A stretch of DNA of 64,000 nucleotides. It comes from Actinomycetota bacterium (GTDB taxonomy: Bacteria; Actinomycetota; Actinomycetes; Propionibacteriales; Nocardioidaceae). Location: assembly GCA_009701885.1 (NCBI GenBank), contig WLJH01000009.1:62001-126000 (forward strand), given 5' to 3'. Shown here in pieces: positions 1-9,010 of the stretch. Position 1 is the first letter of the stretch; every line of letters begins with the position of its first letter. A model generated the notes under the pieces. That model was not told the origin of the DNA. It made no database searches and saw only the letters and a program-made list of their open reading frames with translations. Made by a program: the position numbers and the translations under genes.

Positions 1-10
1 CGGCAGTCGC

Positions 11-76
11 CGACTCACGCTCGAATCCGTGCCGAGTCAGCGTCGAACTGGCGACGAGTCACCGTCGACGTGGCCC
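11..76. repeat. three tandem 22-bp repeats downstream of ftsQ
   Basis: Three copies with an exact 22-bp period begin at 11, 33 and 55. The conserved half is CGAGTCANCGTCGA (first copy CGACTCACGCTCGA); the other 8 bases vary. They lie just after the ftsQ stop codon, in what is probably the ftsQ-ftsZ gap. Bases 1-97 hold nothing else that I recognise. Function unknown; a binding site array or a remnant repeat are both possible. Confidence 0.6.
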
Positions 77-97
77 CGGGTCAGCGCGTCCCGCGGG

Positions 98-841
98 TCA
101 CTGGCGGGTGGTGGGGGTGGCAGGCACGGAGACGTCGTACACCCGGGCGTCCTGGGTGAGCAGCACGGCGAGCACCTCGGCCTTGCGCTCGGAGTCCTCC
201 GCGCTCCCCCACACCACGGTGCGGCCGTCGCGCAGGGCGAGCTCGATCCGGTCGATGCTGGCGACCGAGACGAAGTCCACCCGTGGTGCGAGGTCCTCGG
301 GCAGGGCGGAGACGACCGCGGCGGCCTCGCGCAGCGCCTCGGAGCTGGCGCCCGAGGCGGTCTGCACGCGGGGCAGGTCGGGCGGGGCCGTGGCGTAGTC
401 GCGGAAGACCACGCCCTCGGCGTCCAGGCCGCGCAGGGCGGTGCCGATCTGCACGACGGCGACGGCCTGGCGCTCGACGACCGTGATGGCCACGGTGTGG
501 GGCCAGCGGCGCACGACGTCGACCTCGGAGACCATGGCCAGCGAGGCGACCCGGGTGCGGACGGCATCGAGGTCGACACGGGCCAGCGGCTCCCCGAGGG
601 GTACGCCGGCGGCCTGCTCGACCTCGTCGGGGGCCAGCTGCGAGGCGCCGGCCACGGTGACCTGCTCGGCGGCCAGCCAGGAGGAGAACCACACGGCGTA
701 CGCACCGAGGCCGAGCGCGAGCAGCGCCGCGAGCGCAAGGAGCGCCCGCCGCCACGACAGCCACCGCCGGGCCCACCGGCGGCGGGCGAACGCCCGCTGC
801 GCGCGGGCCTGGCTCGCACTCTGGGTCGTGCGCTGGGTCAC
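98..841 (-). CDS. ftsQ: cell division protein FtsQ
   Basis: FtsQ/DivIB of the divisome, linking FtsL/FtsB-type proteins to the septal synthase FtsW-FtsI. The 247-aa protein has a basic cytoplasmic N-terminus rich in Arg, one membrane segment at about residues 34-55, then an extracytoplasmic POTRA domain (about 57-127, beginning VTVAGASQLAPDEV) and the FtsQ beta domain. The GTG start at 841 overlaps the murC stop (GTGA), so it is the last dcw gene visible; ftsZ would be expected just beyond the left edge. Family assignment rests on topology, POTRA pattern and position. Confidence 0.93.
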   Translation of the reverse strand: MTQRTTQSASQARAQRAFARRRWARRWLSWRRALLALAALLALGLGAYAVWFSSWLAAEQVTVAGASQLAPDEVEQAAGVPLGEPLARVDLDAVRTRVASLAMVSEVDVVRRWPHTVAITVVERQAVAVVQIGTALRGLDAEGVVFRDYATAPPDLPRVQTASGASSEALREAAAVVSALPEDLAPRVDFVSVASIDRIELALRDGRTVVWGSAEDSERKAEVLAVLLTQDARVYDVSVPATPTTRQ

Positions 842-2280
842 CCGCTCTCCCCGTCGCGCAGCAGTGCCAGGACCTGGGGGCCGACCTCGGTCACGCTGCC
901 GGCGCCCAGGGTGAGCACGACGTCGCCGGGGCGCGCGCGGCGGACGAGCTCGGCAGCCACGTCGGCCTGGTCGGGGACGAAGGCGACCTGCTCGGCGGGC
1001 AGCGGGACGGCGTCGGCCACCAGCGCGCCGGTCACGGCCGGGTCCGCGTCCTCGCGGGCGAGGTGGACGTCGAGGACGACGACCTCGTCGGCCGCCCCGA
1101 GGGCCTCCCCCATCGCCGCCCCGAAGAGCCGGGTGCGGGAGACCAGGTGCGGCTGGTAGGCCACGACGACCCGTCCGTCGCCGGCCAGGGACCGGGCGGC
1201 CTCGAGGTCGCCGGCGATCTCGATCGGCTGGTGGGCGTAGGAGTCGTAGACCCGCACGCCGGCCGCCTCGCCCTTGGGCTCCATCCGCCGGCCGGTGCCG
1301 GTGAACGACTCCAGGCCGGCGCGCAGGCCGTCGAAGGGCAGGCCGAGCCGCAGCCCGGCCGCCAGGGCGCAGGCCGCGTCCAGGACGTAGTGCCGCCCGG
1401 GGATGCGCAGGGTGACCCGGCCCAGCTCGCGACCGTCGTGGACGACCGTGAAGCCCGAGGTGCTGCCCTCGAGCACGACGTCGCGGACCTCGAGGTCGGC
1501 GCCGGGCCGCTCGCCGACCGTGACCACCTCGGGGGCGTCACCGGCGACCCGAGCGGCCACCTGCGCGGCCAGCGCCCGTGCACCGTCGTCGTCGGTGCAC
1601 AGCACGAGGAAGCCGTCGCGGTCGACGGTGCCGGCGAAGTCGACGAACGCCTGGCGGTAGGCCGTCTCGGTGCCCCACTGGTCGAGGTGGTCGGCACCGA
1701 CGTTGGTGACGATCGCGGCGTGCGGGCGATAGACGAGGAAGGCGCCGTCGGACTCGTCGGCCTCGGCGACGAAGAGCGGCCCGGCGCCGGCGTCGGCGTT
1801 GCGGCCGGTGGCCGAGAGCAGCCCGCCCACGGCGTACGTCGGGTCGGCGTCGCAGGCGAGCAGGGCGCAGGTCAGCAGGGAGGTCGTCGTGGTCTTGCCG
1901 TGCGTGCCGGCGACGGCGACGACCCGGCGACCGGCCATCGTGGCCGCGAGGCCGGCCGAGCGCGGCAGCAGCCGCAGCCCGCGGCGACGGGCCTCGAGCA
2001 CCTCGGGGTTGTCTTCGCGCGCGGCGGTCGTGACGACCACGGAGTCGCCGGGGCCGAGGTCGCCGAGGTGCTCGGCGGCGTACCCGCGGTGCACGGTCAC
2101 GCCGAGCTCGCGCAGGCTCGGCAGGAAGGGCGTCTCGGCGTCGTCGGAGCCGGTGACCTCGACCCCGGACATCGCCATGATCCGGGCGATGGCCGAGAGC
2201 CCGGCGCCGCCGATGCCGACGAAGTGGACGCGACCCAGGCGGTCGGCGGGGAGGATCTCGTCGGGGACGGGCAGCCTCAT
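838..2280 (-). CDS. murC: UDP-N-acetylmuramate--L-alanine ligase MurC
   Basis: Cytoplasmic Mur ligase that adds L-alanine to UDP-MurNAc, the first amino acid of the peptidoglycan stem. 480 aa, usual length. The nucleotide-binding GIGGAG is at residues 22-27 and the ATP P-loop GTHGKTT at about 125-131, followed by the central and C-terminal Mur ligase domains. The ATG at 2280 was chosen because it overlaps the murG stop (ATGA) and because upstream in-frame codons lie inside murG and encode an Arg-rich shadow. The 3' end overlaps ftsQ by 4 bp, implying translational coupling. Confidence 0.96.
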   Translation of the reverse strand: MRLPVPDEILPADRLGRVHFVGIGGAGLSAIARIMAMSGVEVTGSDDAETPFLPSLRELGVTVHRGYAAEHLGDLGPGDSVVVTTAAREDNPEVLEARRRGLRLLPRSAGLAATMAGRRVVAVAGTHGKTTTTSLLTCALLACDADPTYAVGGLLSATGRNADAGAGPLFVAEADESDGAFLVYRPHAAIVTNVGADHLDQWGTETAYRQAFVDFAGTVDRDGFLVLCTDDDGARALAAQVAARVAGDAPEVVTVGERPGADLEVRDVVLEGSTSGFTVVHDGRELGRVTLRIPGRHYVLDAACALAAGLRLGLPFDGLRAGLESFTGTGRRMEPKGEAAGVRVYDSYAHQPIEIAGDLEAARSLAGDGRVVVAYQPHLVSRTRLFGAAMGEALGAADEVVVLDVHLAREDADPAVTGALVADAVPLPAEQVAFVPDQADVAAELVRRARPGDVVLTLGAGSVTEVGPQVLALLRDGESG

Positions 2281-3365
2281 CGGGCCCTTCCCCCGACCTC
2301 GAGGACGATCCGGGCCAGCGCCTCGTCGGCGTCGCGGGGCACGAGCGCCACCGCAGCCGCGCCCATGGCGGTCAGCCGCGCCGGGTCGGTCACCAGTGGG
2401 ACGGCGTGCTCGACCACCCACTCGGTGGTGAGGTCGGCGTCCTCGACGAGCAGCGCTCCCCCGGCCTCGACGACGGGTGCGGCGTTGCGGCGCTGCTCGC
2501 CGTTGCCGATCGGCAGCGGCACGAAGACCGCCGGCAGCCCGGTCGCGGCCGCCTCGACCACGCTGTTGGCACCGGCGCGGCAGATCGTGAGGTCCGCGGC
2601 GGCGAGCGCGAGGTCCATCCGGTCGCAGAAGTCGAGGACGACGTACGGCGGCGCACCGGACGTCGCCGGGCCCGGCTCGGCCCCGCCGTGCTTGCCCTGG
2701 ACGTGCAGGACCTGCACGCCCGCGGCGGCCAGCGCTGCGGCCGCACCGGAGACGGAGCGGTTGAGGCTCTGCGCGCCCTGCGAGCCGCCCGTGACCATGA
2801 GCGTCGGACGGTCGGGGTCGAGGCCGAAGAAGGCACGCGCCTCCGCGCGGACGGCCGCACGGTCGAGGGTGGCGATCATCCGGCGGACCGGGAGGCCGAC
2901 GTACTCGGCGTTGCGCAGCGGGGTGTCGGGGAAGCTGGTGCAGACCCGGCGCGCGACGCGGGCGCCGAGCTTGTTGCCGATCCCGGGCAGGGCGTTTTGC
3001 TCGTGCACCACGACCGGGATGCCGCGACGGCGGGCGGCGAGGTAGGCCGGCACCGAGACGTAGCCGCCGTAGCCGACGACGACGTCGGGGCGCACGCGGT
3101 CCAGCACGTCGTACGTCGCCCGCACGGCGGCCCTCAGCCGGCCCGGCACCCGCAGCAGGTCGGCTCCGGGGCGCCGGGGCAGCGGCACGGGCGGCACCAG
3201 CTCGAGGGGGTAGCCGGCGGCCGGGACGACCGTGGTCTCCAGGCCGCGGGCGGTGCCCAGGCAGGTGATCTCGACCTCCGGGTCCAGCCGGCGCAGGGCG
3301 TCGGCGGTCGCGAGCAGGGGCGAGGTGTGGCCGGCGGTGCCGCCGCCGGCGAGCAGGATGCGCAT
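2277..3365 (-). CDS. murG: MurG, lipid II synthase (UDP-GlcNAc transferase)
   Basis: Membrane-associated GT28 glycosyltransferase converting lipid I to lipid II. 362 aa starting [13 protein letters not shown], the family N-terminal motif. The second signature region ([10 protein letters not shown], then [24 protein letters not shown]) is intact. A GTG 9 bp upstream (3374) is an alternative start, but TAGGGT at 3373-3378 looks like a -10 element 7 nt before the ATG, which would make the ATG the leaderless start of an internal promoter. It lies 30 bp after ftsW and overlaps murC by 4 bp. Confidence 0.95.
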   Translation of the reverse strand: MRILLAGGGTAGHTSPLLATADALRRLDPEVEITCLGTARGLETTVVPAAGYPLELVPPVPLPRRPGADLLRVPGRLRAAVRATYDVLDRVRPDVVVGYGGYVSVPAYLAARRRGIPVVVHEQNALPGIGNKLGARVARRVCTSFPDTPLRNAEYVGLPVRRMIATLDRAAVRAEARAFFGLDPDRPTLMVTGGSQGAQSLNRSVSGAAAALAAAGVQVLHVQGKHGGAEPGPATSGAPPYVVLDFCDRMDLALAAADLTICRAGANSVVEAAATGLPAVFVPLPIGNGEQRRNAAPVVEAGGALLVEDADLTTEWVVEHAVPLVTDPARLTAMGAAAVALVPRDADEALARIVLEVGGRAR

Positions 3366-3372
3366 CGGGGCC

Positions 3373-3378
3373 ACCCTA
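3373..3378 (-). promoter_or_regulatory. predicted -10 element of murG (leaderless)
   Basis: TAGGGT on the minus strand, 7 nt before the murG ATG at 3365. No clear -35. Suggests an internal dcw promoter giving a leaderless mRNA. Prediction only. Confidence 0.4.
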
Positions 3379-3395
3379 GGGAGCGGGGCTCCCCG

Positions 3396-4649
3396 TCAGG
3401 GGAGCCGACCCGCCGAGACGCCGGTCGAGCGTGACCGACGCCGCGCGGCGAGCGCCTTGGCGGCCTCGGGCTCGCGGCGCGCGAAGCCGATGAGCAGGCC
3501 CAGTGCGGTCAGTGACGGCAGCAGGGAGGAGCCGCCGTAGGAGATGAGCGGCAGGGGGACGCCGATGACCGGGAGCAGCGCCAGGACCATGCCGACGTTG
3601 ATCATCATCTGGCCCAGCAGCCAGACCACGATGCCGAAGGTGGCGTAGCGGACGAACGGGTCCCGGGTGCCGAGCGCGACCCGCATCGCGGCGTAGGCGA
3701 TGGTGAGGAAGAGCCCGACGACCAGCAGCGTGCCCACAAGCCCGAGCTCCTCACCGAGCACGGCGAAGATGAAGTCGGTGTGCGCCTCGGGCAGGTCGCC
3801 CCACTTCTGCTGGGAGGCGCCGATGCCCTCGCCGAACCAGCCGCCGCTGGACAGGGCGTACAGGCCGTGGGCGGGCTGCCAGCCGGTGTCGAGGTAGTCC
3901 TCGAAGGGGTTCATGAAGGTGGTCAGGCGCGACCACCGCTCGCCGTCGGTGACCGCGAAGCCCGCGGCGATGGTGCCGACGACACCGAAGGTCATGACGA
4001 AGAAGCGCATCGGGGCGCCGACGACCCACAGCATGCCCATGAGGATCGCGCCGAAGACCAGTGCGGTGCCGAGGTCGCGGCCGGCCACGACCAGGCCGGT
4101 GGCCAGGAACATGCCGGGCACCACGGGCACCACCAGCTGGTGCAGGTTGCCCAGCCGGCGCTCCTTGTTGGCGTACACCGTGGCCGCCCACAGGATGAGG
4201 GCCAGCTTGGCGATCTCGGCCGGCTGGATCGCCACGGGGCCGACGCCGAGCCAGTTGCGGTTGCCGTTGATCTCCTTGCCCAGGAAGATCGTCAGGAAGA
4301 GCAGGACCAGCGATCCGACGTAGGCCCAGACCGAGATCCGCTTGAGGAAGCCCAGCGGCAGCCGCGAGGCCACGAACGCGGCCGGGAGGCCGATCAGCAG
4401 CCACATCAGCTGGCGGCGCACCACGGCGTAGGAGTCGCCGTCGTTGAGGCGGAAGGAGTACACGCTGGAGGCGCTCAGCACCATGATCAGGCCGATGGTG
4501 AGTAGCAGGGCCGACGCCCCGAGCAGCAGGTAGTACGACGTCAGCGGCTTGTCCAGCGCCTCACGGGCGGCAGCCAGGCCCGCGAACCGTGGCTCCCGAC
4601 CACGGGTGGGGCCAGGGACGATCCGGGTCTCGTCGGCGGTGGTGCTCAC
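3396..4649 (-). CDS. ftsW: FtsW, SEDS peptidoglycan polymerase of the septum
   Basis: SEDS glycosyltransferase that polymerises lipid II with its partner FtsI. 417 aa with about ten hydrophobic segments beginning at LLLGASALLLTIGLIMVLSA. SEDS signatures are visible: the large loop ending in EAHTDFIFAVLGEELGLVG, and the C-terminal PVIGVPLPLISYGGSS. The GTG at 4649 was chosen because earlier in-frame codons overlap murD and encode an unrelated Arg/Ser-rich stretch. A short cytoplasmic N-terminus of about 40 residues precedes the first membrane helix. Confidence 0.95.
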   Translation of the reverse strand: MSTTADETRIVPGPTRGREPRFAGLAAAREALDKPLTSYYLLLGASALLLTIGLIMVLSASSVYSFRLNDGDSYAVVRRQLMWLLIGLPAAFVASRLPLGFLKRISVWAYVGSLVLLFLTIFLGKEINGNRNWLGVGPVAIQPAEIAKLALILWAATVYANKERRLGNLHQLVVPVVPGMFLATGLVVAGRDLGTALVFGAILMGMLWVVGAPMRFFVMTFGVVGTIAAGFAVTDGERWSRLTTFMNPFEDYLDTGWQPAHGLYALSSGGWFGEGIGASQQKWGDLPEAHTDFIFAVLGEELGLVGTLLVVGLFLTIAYAAMRVALGTRDPFVRYATFGIVVWLLGQMMINVGMVLALLPVIGVPLPLISYGGSSLLPSLTALGLLIGFARREPEAAKALAARRRSRSTGVSAGRLP

Positions 4650-4695
4650 GCCGGGCCCTCCCGTCCTGTCCCTGGTTGTGGCGCTCCTGCTGGGC

Positions 4696-6183
4696 TCAGC
4701 CGGCGAGGTGCTCCCGCACGGCCCCGGCGAACGCGTCACCGCGGGCGCCGTAGTGGGTGAACTGGTCCATCGAGGCGCATCCCGGGGCCAGCAGGACCGT
4801 GTCGCCCGGTCGGGCGAGCTGTGCTGCGGCCGCGACGACGCGTCCCATCGGACCGTGGTCACCACCTGTCACACCAGTCTCATCGTTCCCGACCCGGATG
4901 ACGGGCACATCCGGGGCGTGTCGTGCGAGCGCCTCGGCGACGACGTCGGCGTCGCGGCCGAGCAGGACGACCCCGCGCAGCCGGTCGCGCACGGCCTGCA
5001 CCAGCTCGTCGAAGCGGGCGCCCTTGGCCAGGCCGCCGGCGACCCAGACGACCGGGTCGTAGGCGCGCAGCGAGGACAGCGCCGCGTGCGGGTTGGTGGC
5101 CTTGGAGTCGTCGACCCAGGTGATGCCGTCGGCCTCGGCCACCACCGCGATGCGGTGGCCGTCGAGCCGGAAGCCGCGCAGCCCGTCGCGCACCGCCTGC
5201 TGCGAGACGCCGTGGGCCCGGGCCAGGGCCGCGGCGGCGAGCGCGTTGGACACGACGTGCGGGGCGTGGCTGGGCAGGTCGGCGACGGTGCAGAGCTCGG
5301 CGGCGCTGGTGCTGCGCTCCTCGATGAAGGCGCGGTCGACCAGGATGTCCTCGACCAGTCCCATCATGCCGACCGAGGGCATGCCGAGGGTGAAACCGAT
5401 CGCGCGGGCTCCCTCGACCACGTCGGCGTCGCGGACCAGCTGCTCGGTGACCGGGTCGGCCACGTTGTAGACGCACGCCCGCTGGGCGCGCTCGTAGACG
5501 CGGCCCTTGTCTGCGGCGTACGCGTCCATGGAGGGGTACCAGTCGAGGTGGTCCTCGGCGACGTTGAGCACCGCCGCCGACTCCGCGCTCATGGAGTCGG
5601 TGTAGTGCAGCTGGAAGCTGGACAGCTCCACGGCCAGCACGTCGTGCGGCACGGGGTCCATCACCGCCTCCACCAGGGGCAGCCCGACGTTGCCCGCGGC
5701 GACGCTGCGCAGCCCGGCGGCGCGCAGGATGGCATCGAGCATCTGCACGGTCGTGGTCTTGCCGTTGGTGCCGGTCACCGCCAGCCACGGGGTGTCGTGG
5801 TCGGGGTGGCGCAGCCGCCACGCCAGCTCGACCTCGCCCCAGACCGGGATGCCGCGCTCGCGGGCCTCGACCAGCAGCGGGCTGTCGGGCCGCCACCCCG
5901 GCGAGGTCACGACCACGTCGACGTGGTCCAGGTCGCTGGGCAGCGCGGCGGTGGTGCCGGGACCCAGGCGTACGTCGGCGCCGAGCACCTCGAGCAGCTC
6001 GGCCTTCTCCTCCTTGCCCTCGGCCTGCTCGTCGAGCGCGGTCACCGCGGCACCGAGGTGGGTCAGGTTGTCGGCCGCGGCGAAGCCGGAGACGCCGAAG
6101 CCGGCGACGACCGCGCGCACGCCGTCCCAGGAGTCGGTCTGGCCGAGGCCGTCGAGGTCGCGGCGGGCCCGGTGGCGGCTCAC
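4696..6183 (-). CDS. murD: UDP-N-acetylmuramoylalanine--D-glutamate ligase MurD
   Basis: Cytoplasmic Mur ligase adding D-glutamate to UDP-MurNAc-L-Ala. 495 aa. The N-terminal Rossmann start (AVVAGFGVSGFAAADNL), P-loop TGTNGKTTTVQ, metal-site segment LNVAEDHLDWYPS and DSKATNPHAALSSL are all present. The GTG at 6183 overlaps the mraY stop (GTGA); further upstream codons are inside mraY. A 46-bp gap separates it from ftsW. Confidence 0.95.
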   Translation of the reverse strand: MSRHRARRDLDGLGQTDSWDGVRAVVAGFGVSGFAAADNLTHLGAAVTALDEQAEGKEEKAELLEVLGADVRLGPGTTAALPSDLDHVDVVVTSPGWRPDSPLLVEARERGIPVWGEVELAWRLRHPDHDTPWLAVTGTNGKTTTVQMLDAILRAAGLRSVAAGNVGLPLVEAVMDPVPHDVLAVELSSFQLHYTDSMSAESAAVLNVAEDHLDWYPSMDAYAADKGRVYERAQRACVYNVADPVTEQLVRDADVVEGARAIGFTLGMPSVGMMGLVEDILVDRAFIEERSTSAAELCTVADLPSHAPHVVSNALAAAALARAHGVSQQAVRDGLRGFRLDGHRIAVVAEADGITWVDDSKATNPHAALSSLRAYDPVVWVAGGLAKGARFDELVQAVRDRLRGVVLLGRDADVVAEALARHAPDVPVIRVGNDETGVTGGDHGPMGRVVAAAAQLARPGDTVLLAPGCASMDQFTHYGARGDAFAGAVREHLAG

Positions 6184-7268
6184 GTGCCCGCGACCCACTC
6201 GGCGTAGAAGATGCCCAGACCACCGGCGACGCAGAGACCCGTGATGATCCAGAACCGGATGACCACCGTGATCTCCTCCCACACCATCTCGAAGTGGTGG
6301 TGGATCGGGGCGATGCGGAAGAGCCGCTTGCCCGTGCCCGTGATCCTGCGGGTCGCCTTGAACCAGGTCACCTGCAGCATCACCGAGACGGTCTCCATGA
6401 CGAACACGCCGCCGAGGACGATCAGCAGCAGCTCGGTGCGGGTCAGGATCGCCAGGCCGGCGAGCGCTGCTCCGAGGGCCAGCGAGCCGGTGTCGCCCAT
6501 GAAGATCTGTGCGGGCGCGGCGTTCCACCACAGGAAGCCGAAGCAGGCACCGGTGATGGCCGCGGCGATGACCGCCAGGTCGAGCGGGTCGCGCACCTCG
6601 TAGCACTTGCCGTAGGCGATGTCGGCCTGGCCGCACCACTGGTTGTTCTGCCAGATGTTGACGATCGTGTAGGCGCCGAAGACCATCACGCTGCACCCGG
6701 TCAGGAGGCCGTCGGCGCCGTCGGTGAGGTTGGTGGCGTTGCTGGTGGCGATGACCATCAGCAGGATCAGCGCGAGCACCACGACCATCGGCAGCACGAA
6801 GCTGTCGAGGTCGCGGATGAACGAGAGCGAGAACGAGGCCGGTCGCTGGCCCCGCTCGTCCTCCAGCGCAGGGCTGAGCGCGAGGATGCCGAAGGTCAGG
6901 CCGACGACGGTCTGCCCGACGATCTTGGCCTTGCTGCGCAGGCCCAGGCTGCGCTGCTTGTAGATCTTGATGAAGTCGTCGAGGAAGCCGACCAGACCGG
7001 TCCCGACGAAGAGCAGCAGCAGCAGCCAGGCCGAGGCGCTCGGCGGGGACATCGTGATGAGCTTGGCCGCGAAGTAGCCCACGACGCTGGCGGCGATCAG
7101 CACGACCCCGCCCATGGTCGGGGTGCCGCGCTTGACGTGGTGGGTCGTCGGCCCGTCGTCGCGGACCTCCTGGCCGTAGCCGAGGCGGGTGAACTGCCGG
7201 ATGGCGTAGCGGGTGCCGAGCAGCGAGATGAGCAGCGAGATGCCGCCTGCCAGCAGGATCGCCCTCAC
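6180..7268 (-). CDS. mraY: MraY, phospho-MurNAc-pentapeptide transferase
   Basis: Integral membrane transferase moving phospho-MurNAc-pentapeptide to undecaprenyl phosphate to make lipid I. 362 aa, about ten membrane segments. Family motifs are intact: GTPTMGG near the N-terminus, FLDDFIK, the NLTDGADGL loop, FMGDTGSLALG, and the HHHFE motif at PIHHHFEMVWEE. The GTG at 7268 gives VRAILLAGGISLL, the normal N-terminus, and overlaps the stop of the small ORF upstream (GTGA). The substrate pentapeptide requires MurF, which is not encoded in this window. Confidence 0.96.
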   Translation of the reverse strand: MRAILLAGGISLLISLLGTRYAIRQFTRLGYGQEVRDDGPTTHHVKRGTPTMGGVVLIAASVVGYFAAKLITMSPPSASAWLLLLLFVGTGLVGFLDDFIKIYKQRSLGLRSKAKIVGQTVVGLTFGILALSPALEDERGQRPASFSLSFIRDLDSFVLPMVVVLALILLMVIATSNATNLTDGADGLLTGCSVMVFGAYTIVNIWQNNQWCGQADIAYGKCYEVRDPLDLAVIAAAITGACFGFLWWNAAPAQIFMGDTGSLALGAALAGLAILTRTELLLIVLGGVFVMETVSVMLQVTWFKATRRITGTGKRLFRIAPIHHHFEMVWEEITVVIRFWIITGLCVAGGLGIFYAEWVAGT

Positions 7269-7423
7269 CGGCCGCCCACCTCCGTCCCTACCTGTGTCCT
7301 GCGGCCCGCTCCCGCGGGCCCGCGCCGCGGTCCGCCGTCGGACCGTCGACCATCTTCGCGCATGCCGGGCCCTCCCGGCCCGCGCCCCGCCGCGGGGGTG
7401 GCCATCCTCACGTGCGCGCTCAC
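7265..7423 (-). CDS. 52-aa ORF occupying the murF position
   Basis: This short frame has a GTG start overlapping the murE stop and a TGA stop overlapping the mraY GTG start (GTGA at both ends), the same coupling used by its neighbours. The 52-residue product is Arg/Gly/Pro-rich and basic, with no hydrophobic segment and no similarity to MurF that I can see (no P-loop, no UDP-substrate region). It may be a real small protein, a scar left by loss or relocation of murF, or a chance frame in GC-rich DNA. Only the overlap geometry argues that it is translated. Confidence 0.4.
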   Translation of the reverse strand: MSAHVRMATPAAGRGPGGPGMREDGRRSDGGPRRGPAGAGRRTQVGTEVGGR

Positions 7424-8973
7424 GTGCCCGCACCCGCGAGCAGGTCGCGCACGACCTCGCGGTCGTCGAAGGGGTGCACGACCCCGTGGACCTCCTGGCC
7501 GGTCTCGTGACCCTTGCCGGCGACGAGCACGATGTCCCCGGGAGCGGCCTGCTCGAGGGCCCAGGCGATGGCGCGACGGCGGTCGCCCTCCTCCCGGACC
7601 TCGGCGCGCTCGACCTCCGGCACCAGCGCGCACCCGGCCAGCACGGCGGCCCGGATCGACGCAGGGTCCTCGGTGCGCGGGTTGTCGTCGGTCACGACCA
7701 CGACGTCGGCGAGCCGGGCCGCGATCTCGCCCATGAGCGGACGCTTGCCGGTGTCGCGGTCCCCGCCGGCCCCGATGACCACCAGCACCCGGCCCGACGT
7801 GAGCGGGCGGAGCGCGGAGACCGCGGCCTCGACCGCGTCCGGCTTGTGCGCGTAGTCGACGACCACCTCGAAGTCCTGCCCGGCACGGATGCTCTCGAGC
7901 CGCCCGGGTACGCCGGCGAGCCCCGCGATCCCCTGCGCGACCGCTGCGGGGTCGAGCCCGGCCTCGCCCGCCGCGGCGATCGCGGCCAGCGCGTTGGAGA
8001 CGTTGTAGGCCCCGGCGAGGGGCACGCCGCCGGCGTACCGGGCCCCGGGGGCGAGGACGGTGAAGTCGGTGCGGCTGGGAGCCGGCTCGAGGTCGGTGAC
8101 CGACCAGGTCGCGCCTTCTCCCCCGCCGGTGGAGAAGGTCGCCAGCGGCAGCGTGGTCTCCCCCGCCAGCCGCCGCCCGTGCTCGTCGTCGACCGAGACG
8201 ACGGCGCGGCGGGCGCGCTCGGGGGTGAAGAGCGAGGCCTTGGCCTCGTAGTACTCCTCCACGGTGTCGTGGAAGTCGAGGTGGTCGCGTCCGAGGTTGA
8301 GGAAGACCGCGACGTCGAAGACGACGCCGTCGACCCGACCGAGCACCAGGGCGTGGCTGGAGACCTCCATGGCGCACACCTCGACGCCGCGCTCGACCAT
8401 GAGGGCGAAGAGCGCGTGCAGGTCGGGGGCCTCGGGGGTGGTCAGGGCGGTCCTGACGTCGGTGCCGGCGATCCGGGTGCCGACCGTCCCCACGACCGCC
8501 GGGACGGTGCCGGCCGCGGCCAGGCCGCCCTCGAGCAGCCGGGTGGTGGTGGTCTTGCCCTGGGTGCCGGTGACGCCGACCATCACCAGCCGACGGGCAG
8601 GGTGGCCGTAGACCTCGGCGCTGACCCGGCCCAGGAGCCGGCGCGGGTCGGGCACGACGACCAGGGGCACGCCGGGGTCGAGCCGCTCGGCACCCGCGGG
8701 GTCGGTCAGCACCGCGACGGCCCCGGCGGCCAGGGCCCGCTCGGCGAAGTCGGCACCGTGGGCCCGGGCGCCCGGCAGTGCGGCGTAGAGGTCGCCGGCC
8801 AGCACGCGCTCGCTGCTCAGCGTGATGCCGGTGAGCGCGGCCTCACCGCTCACCTCGGCACCGACCCCGAGCTCGGCCTCGATCCACGCGGCGAGCGCGC
8901 GCAACGAGGTGGTGGGCGGGTGCGTGGGGCGCGTCGCCGCGGTCTGCCCAGCCGTCCGGTCTGCGGTGGTCAC
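7420..8973 (-). CDS. murE: MurE, UDP-MurNAc-tripeptide synthetase
   Basis: Adds the diamino acid (diaminopimelate type) to UDP-MurNAc-L-Ala-D-Glu. 517 aa, slightly long because of an N-terminal tail of about 20 residues. P-loop GTQGKTT is at 136-142; the central segment LNLGRDHLDFHDTVEEYYEAK is typical; the diamino acid-recognition motif DNPR is at 430-433, followed by GKGHETGQ. These features identify MurE and exclude MurF or a MurE-MurF fusion. GTG start; 37 bp after ftsI. Confidence 0.95.
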   Translation of the reverse strand: MTTADRTAGQTAATRPTHPPTTSLRALAAWIEAELGVGAEVSGEAALTGITLSSERVLAGDLYAALPGARAHGADFAERALAAGAVAVLTDPAGAERLDPGVPLVVVPDPRRLLGRVSAEVYGHPARRLVMVGVTGTQGKTTTTRLLEGGLAAAGTVPAVVGTVGTRIAGTDVRTALTTPEAPDLHALFALMVERGVEVCAMEVSSHALVLGRVDGVVFDVAVFLNLGRDHLDFHDTVEEYYEAKASLFTPERARRAVVSVDDEHGRRLAGETTLPLATFSTGGGEGATWSVTDLEPAPSRTDFTVLAPGARYAGGVPLAGAYNVSNALAAIAAAGEAGLDPAAVAQGIAGLAGVPGRLESIRAGQDFEVVVDYAHKPDAVEAAVSALRPLTSGRVLVVIGAGGDRDTGKRPLMGEIAARLADVVVVTDDNPRTEDPASIRAAVLAGCALVPEVERAEVREEGDRRRAIAWALEQAAPGDIVLVAGKGHETGQEVHGVVHPFDDREVVRDLLAGAGT

Positions 8974-9010
8974 GGACCCAGGACCCTACGCCCGCCGCGG
9001 GCGTCGGACG

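Noticed and set aside
1063..3045. Long plus-strand frame opposite murC and murG, and similar long frames along the dcw cluster
   Set aside because: Composition is the Gly/Arg/Val-rich pattern of an antisense frame in GC-rich DNA; the minus strand carries intact murC/murG with all catalytic motifs.
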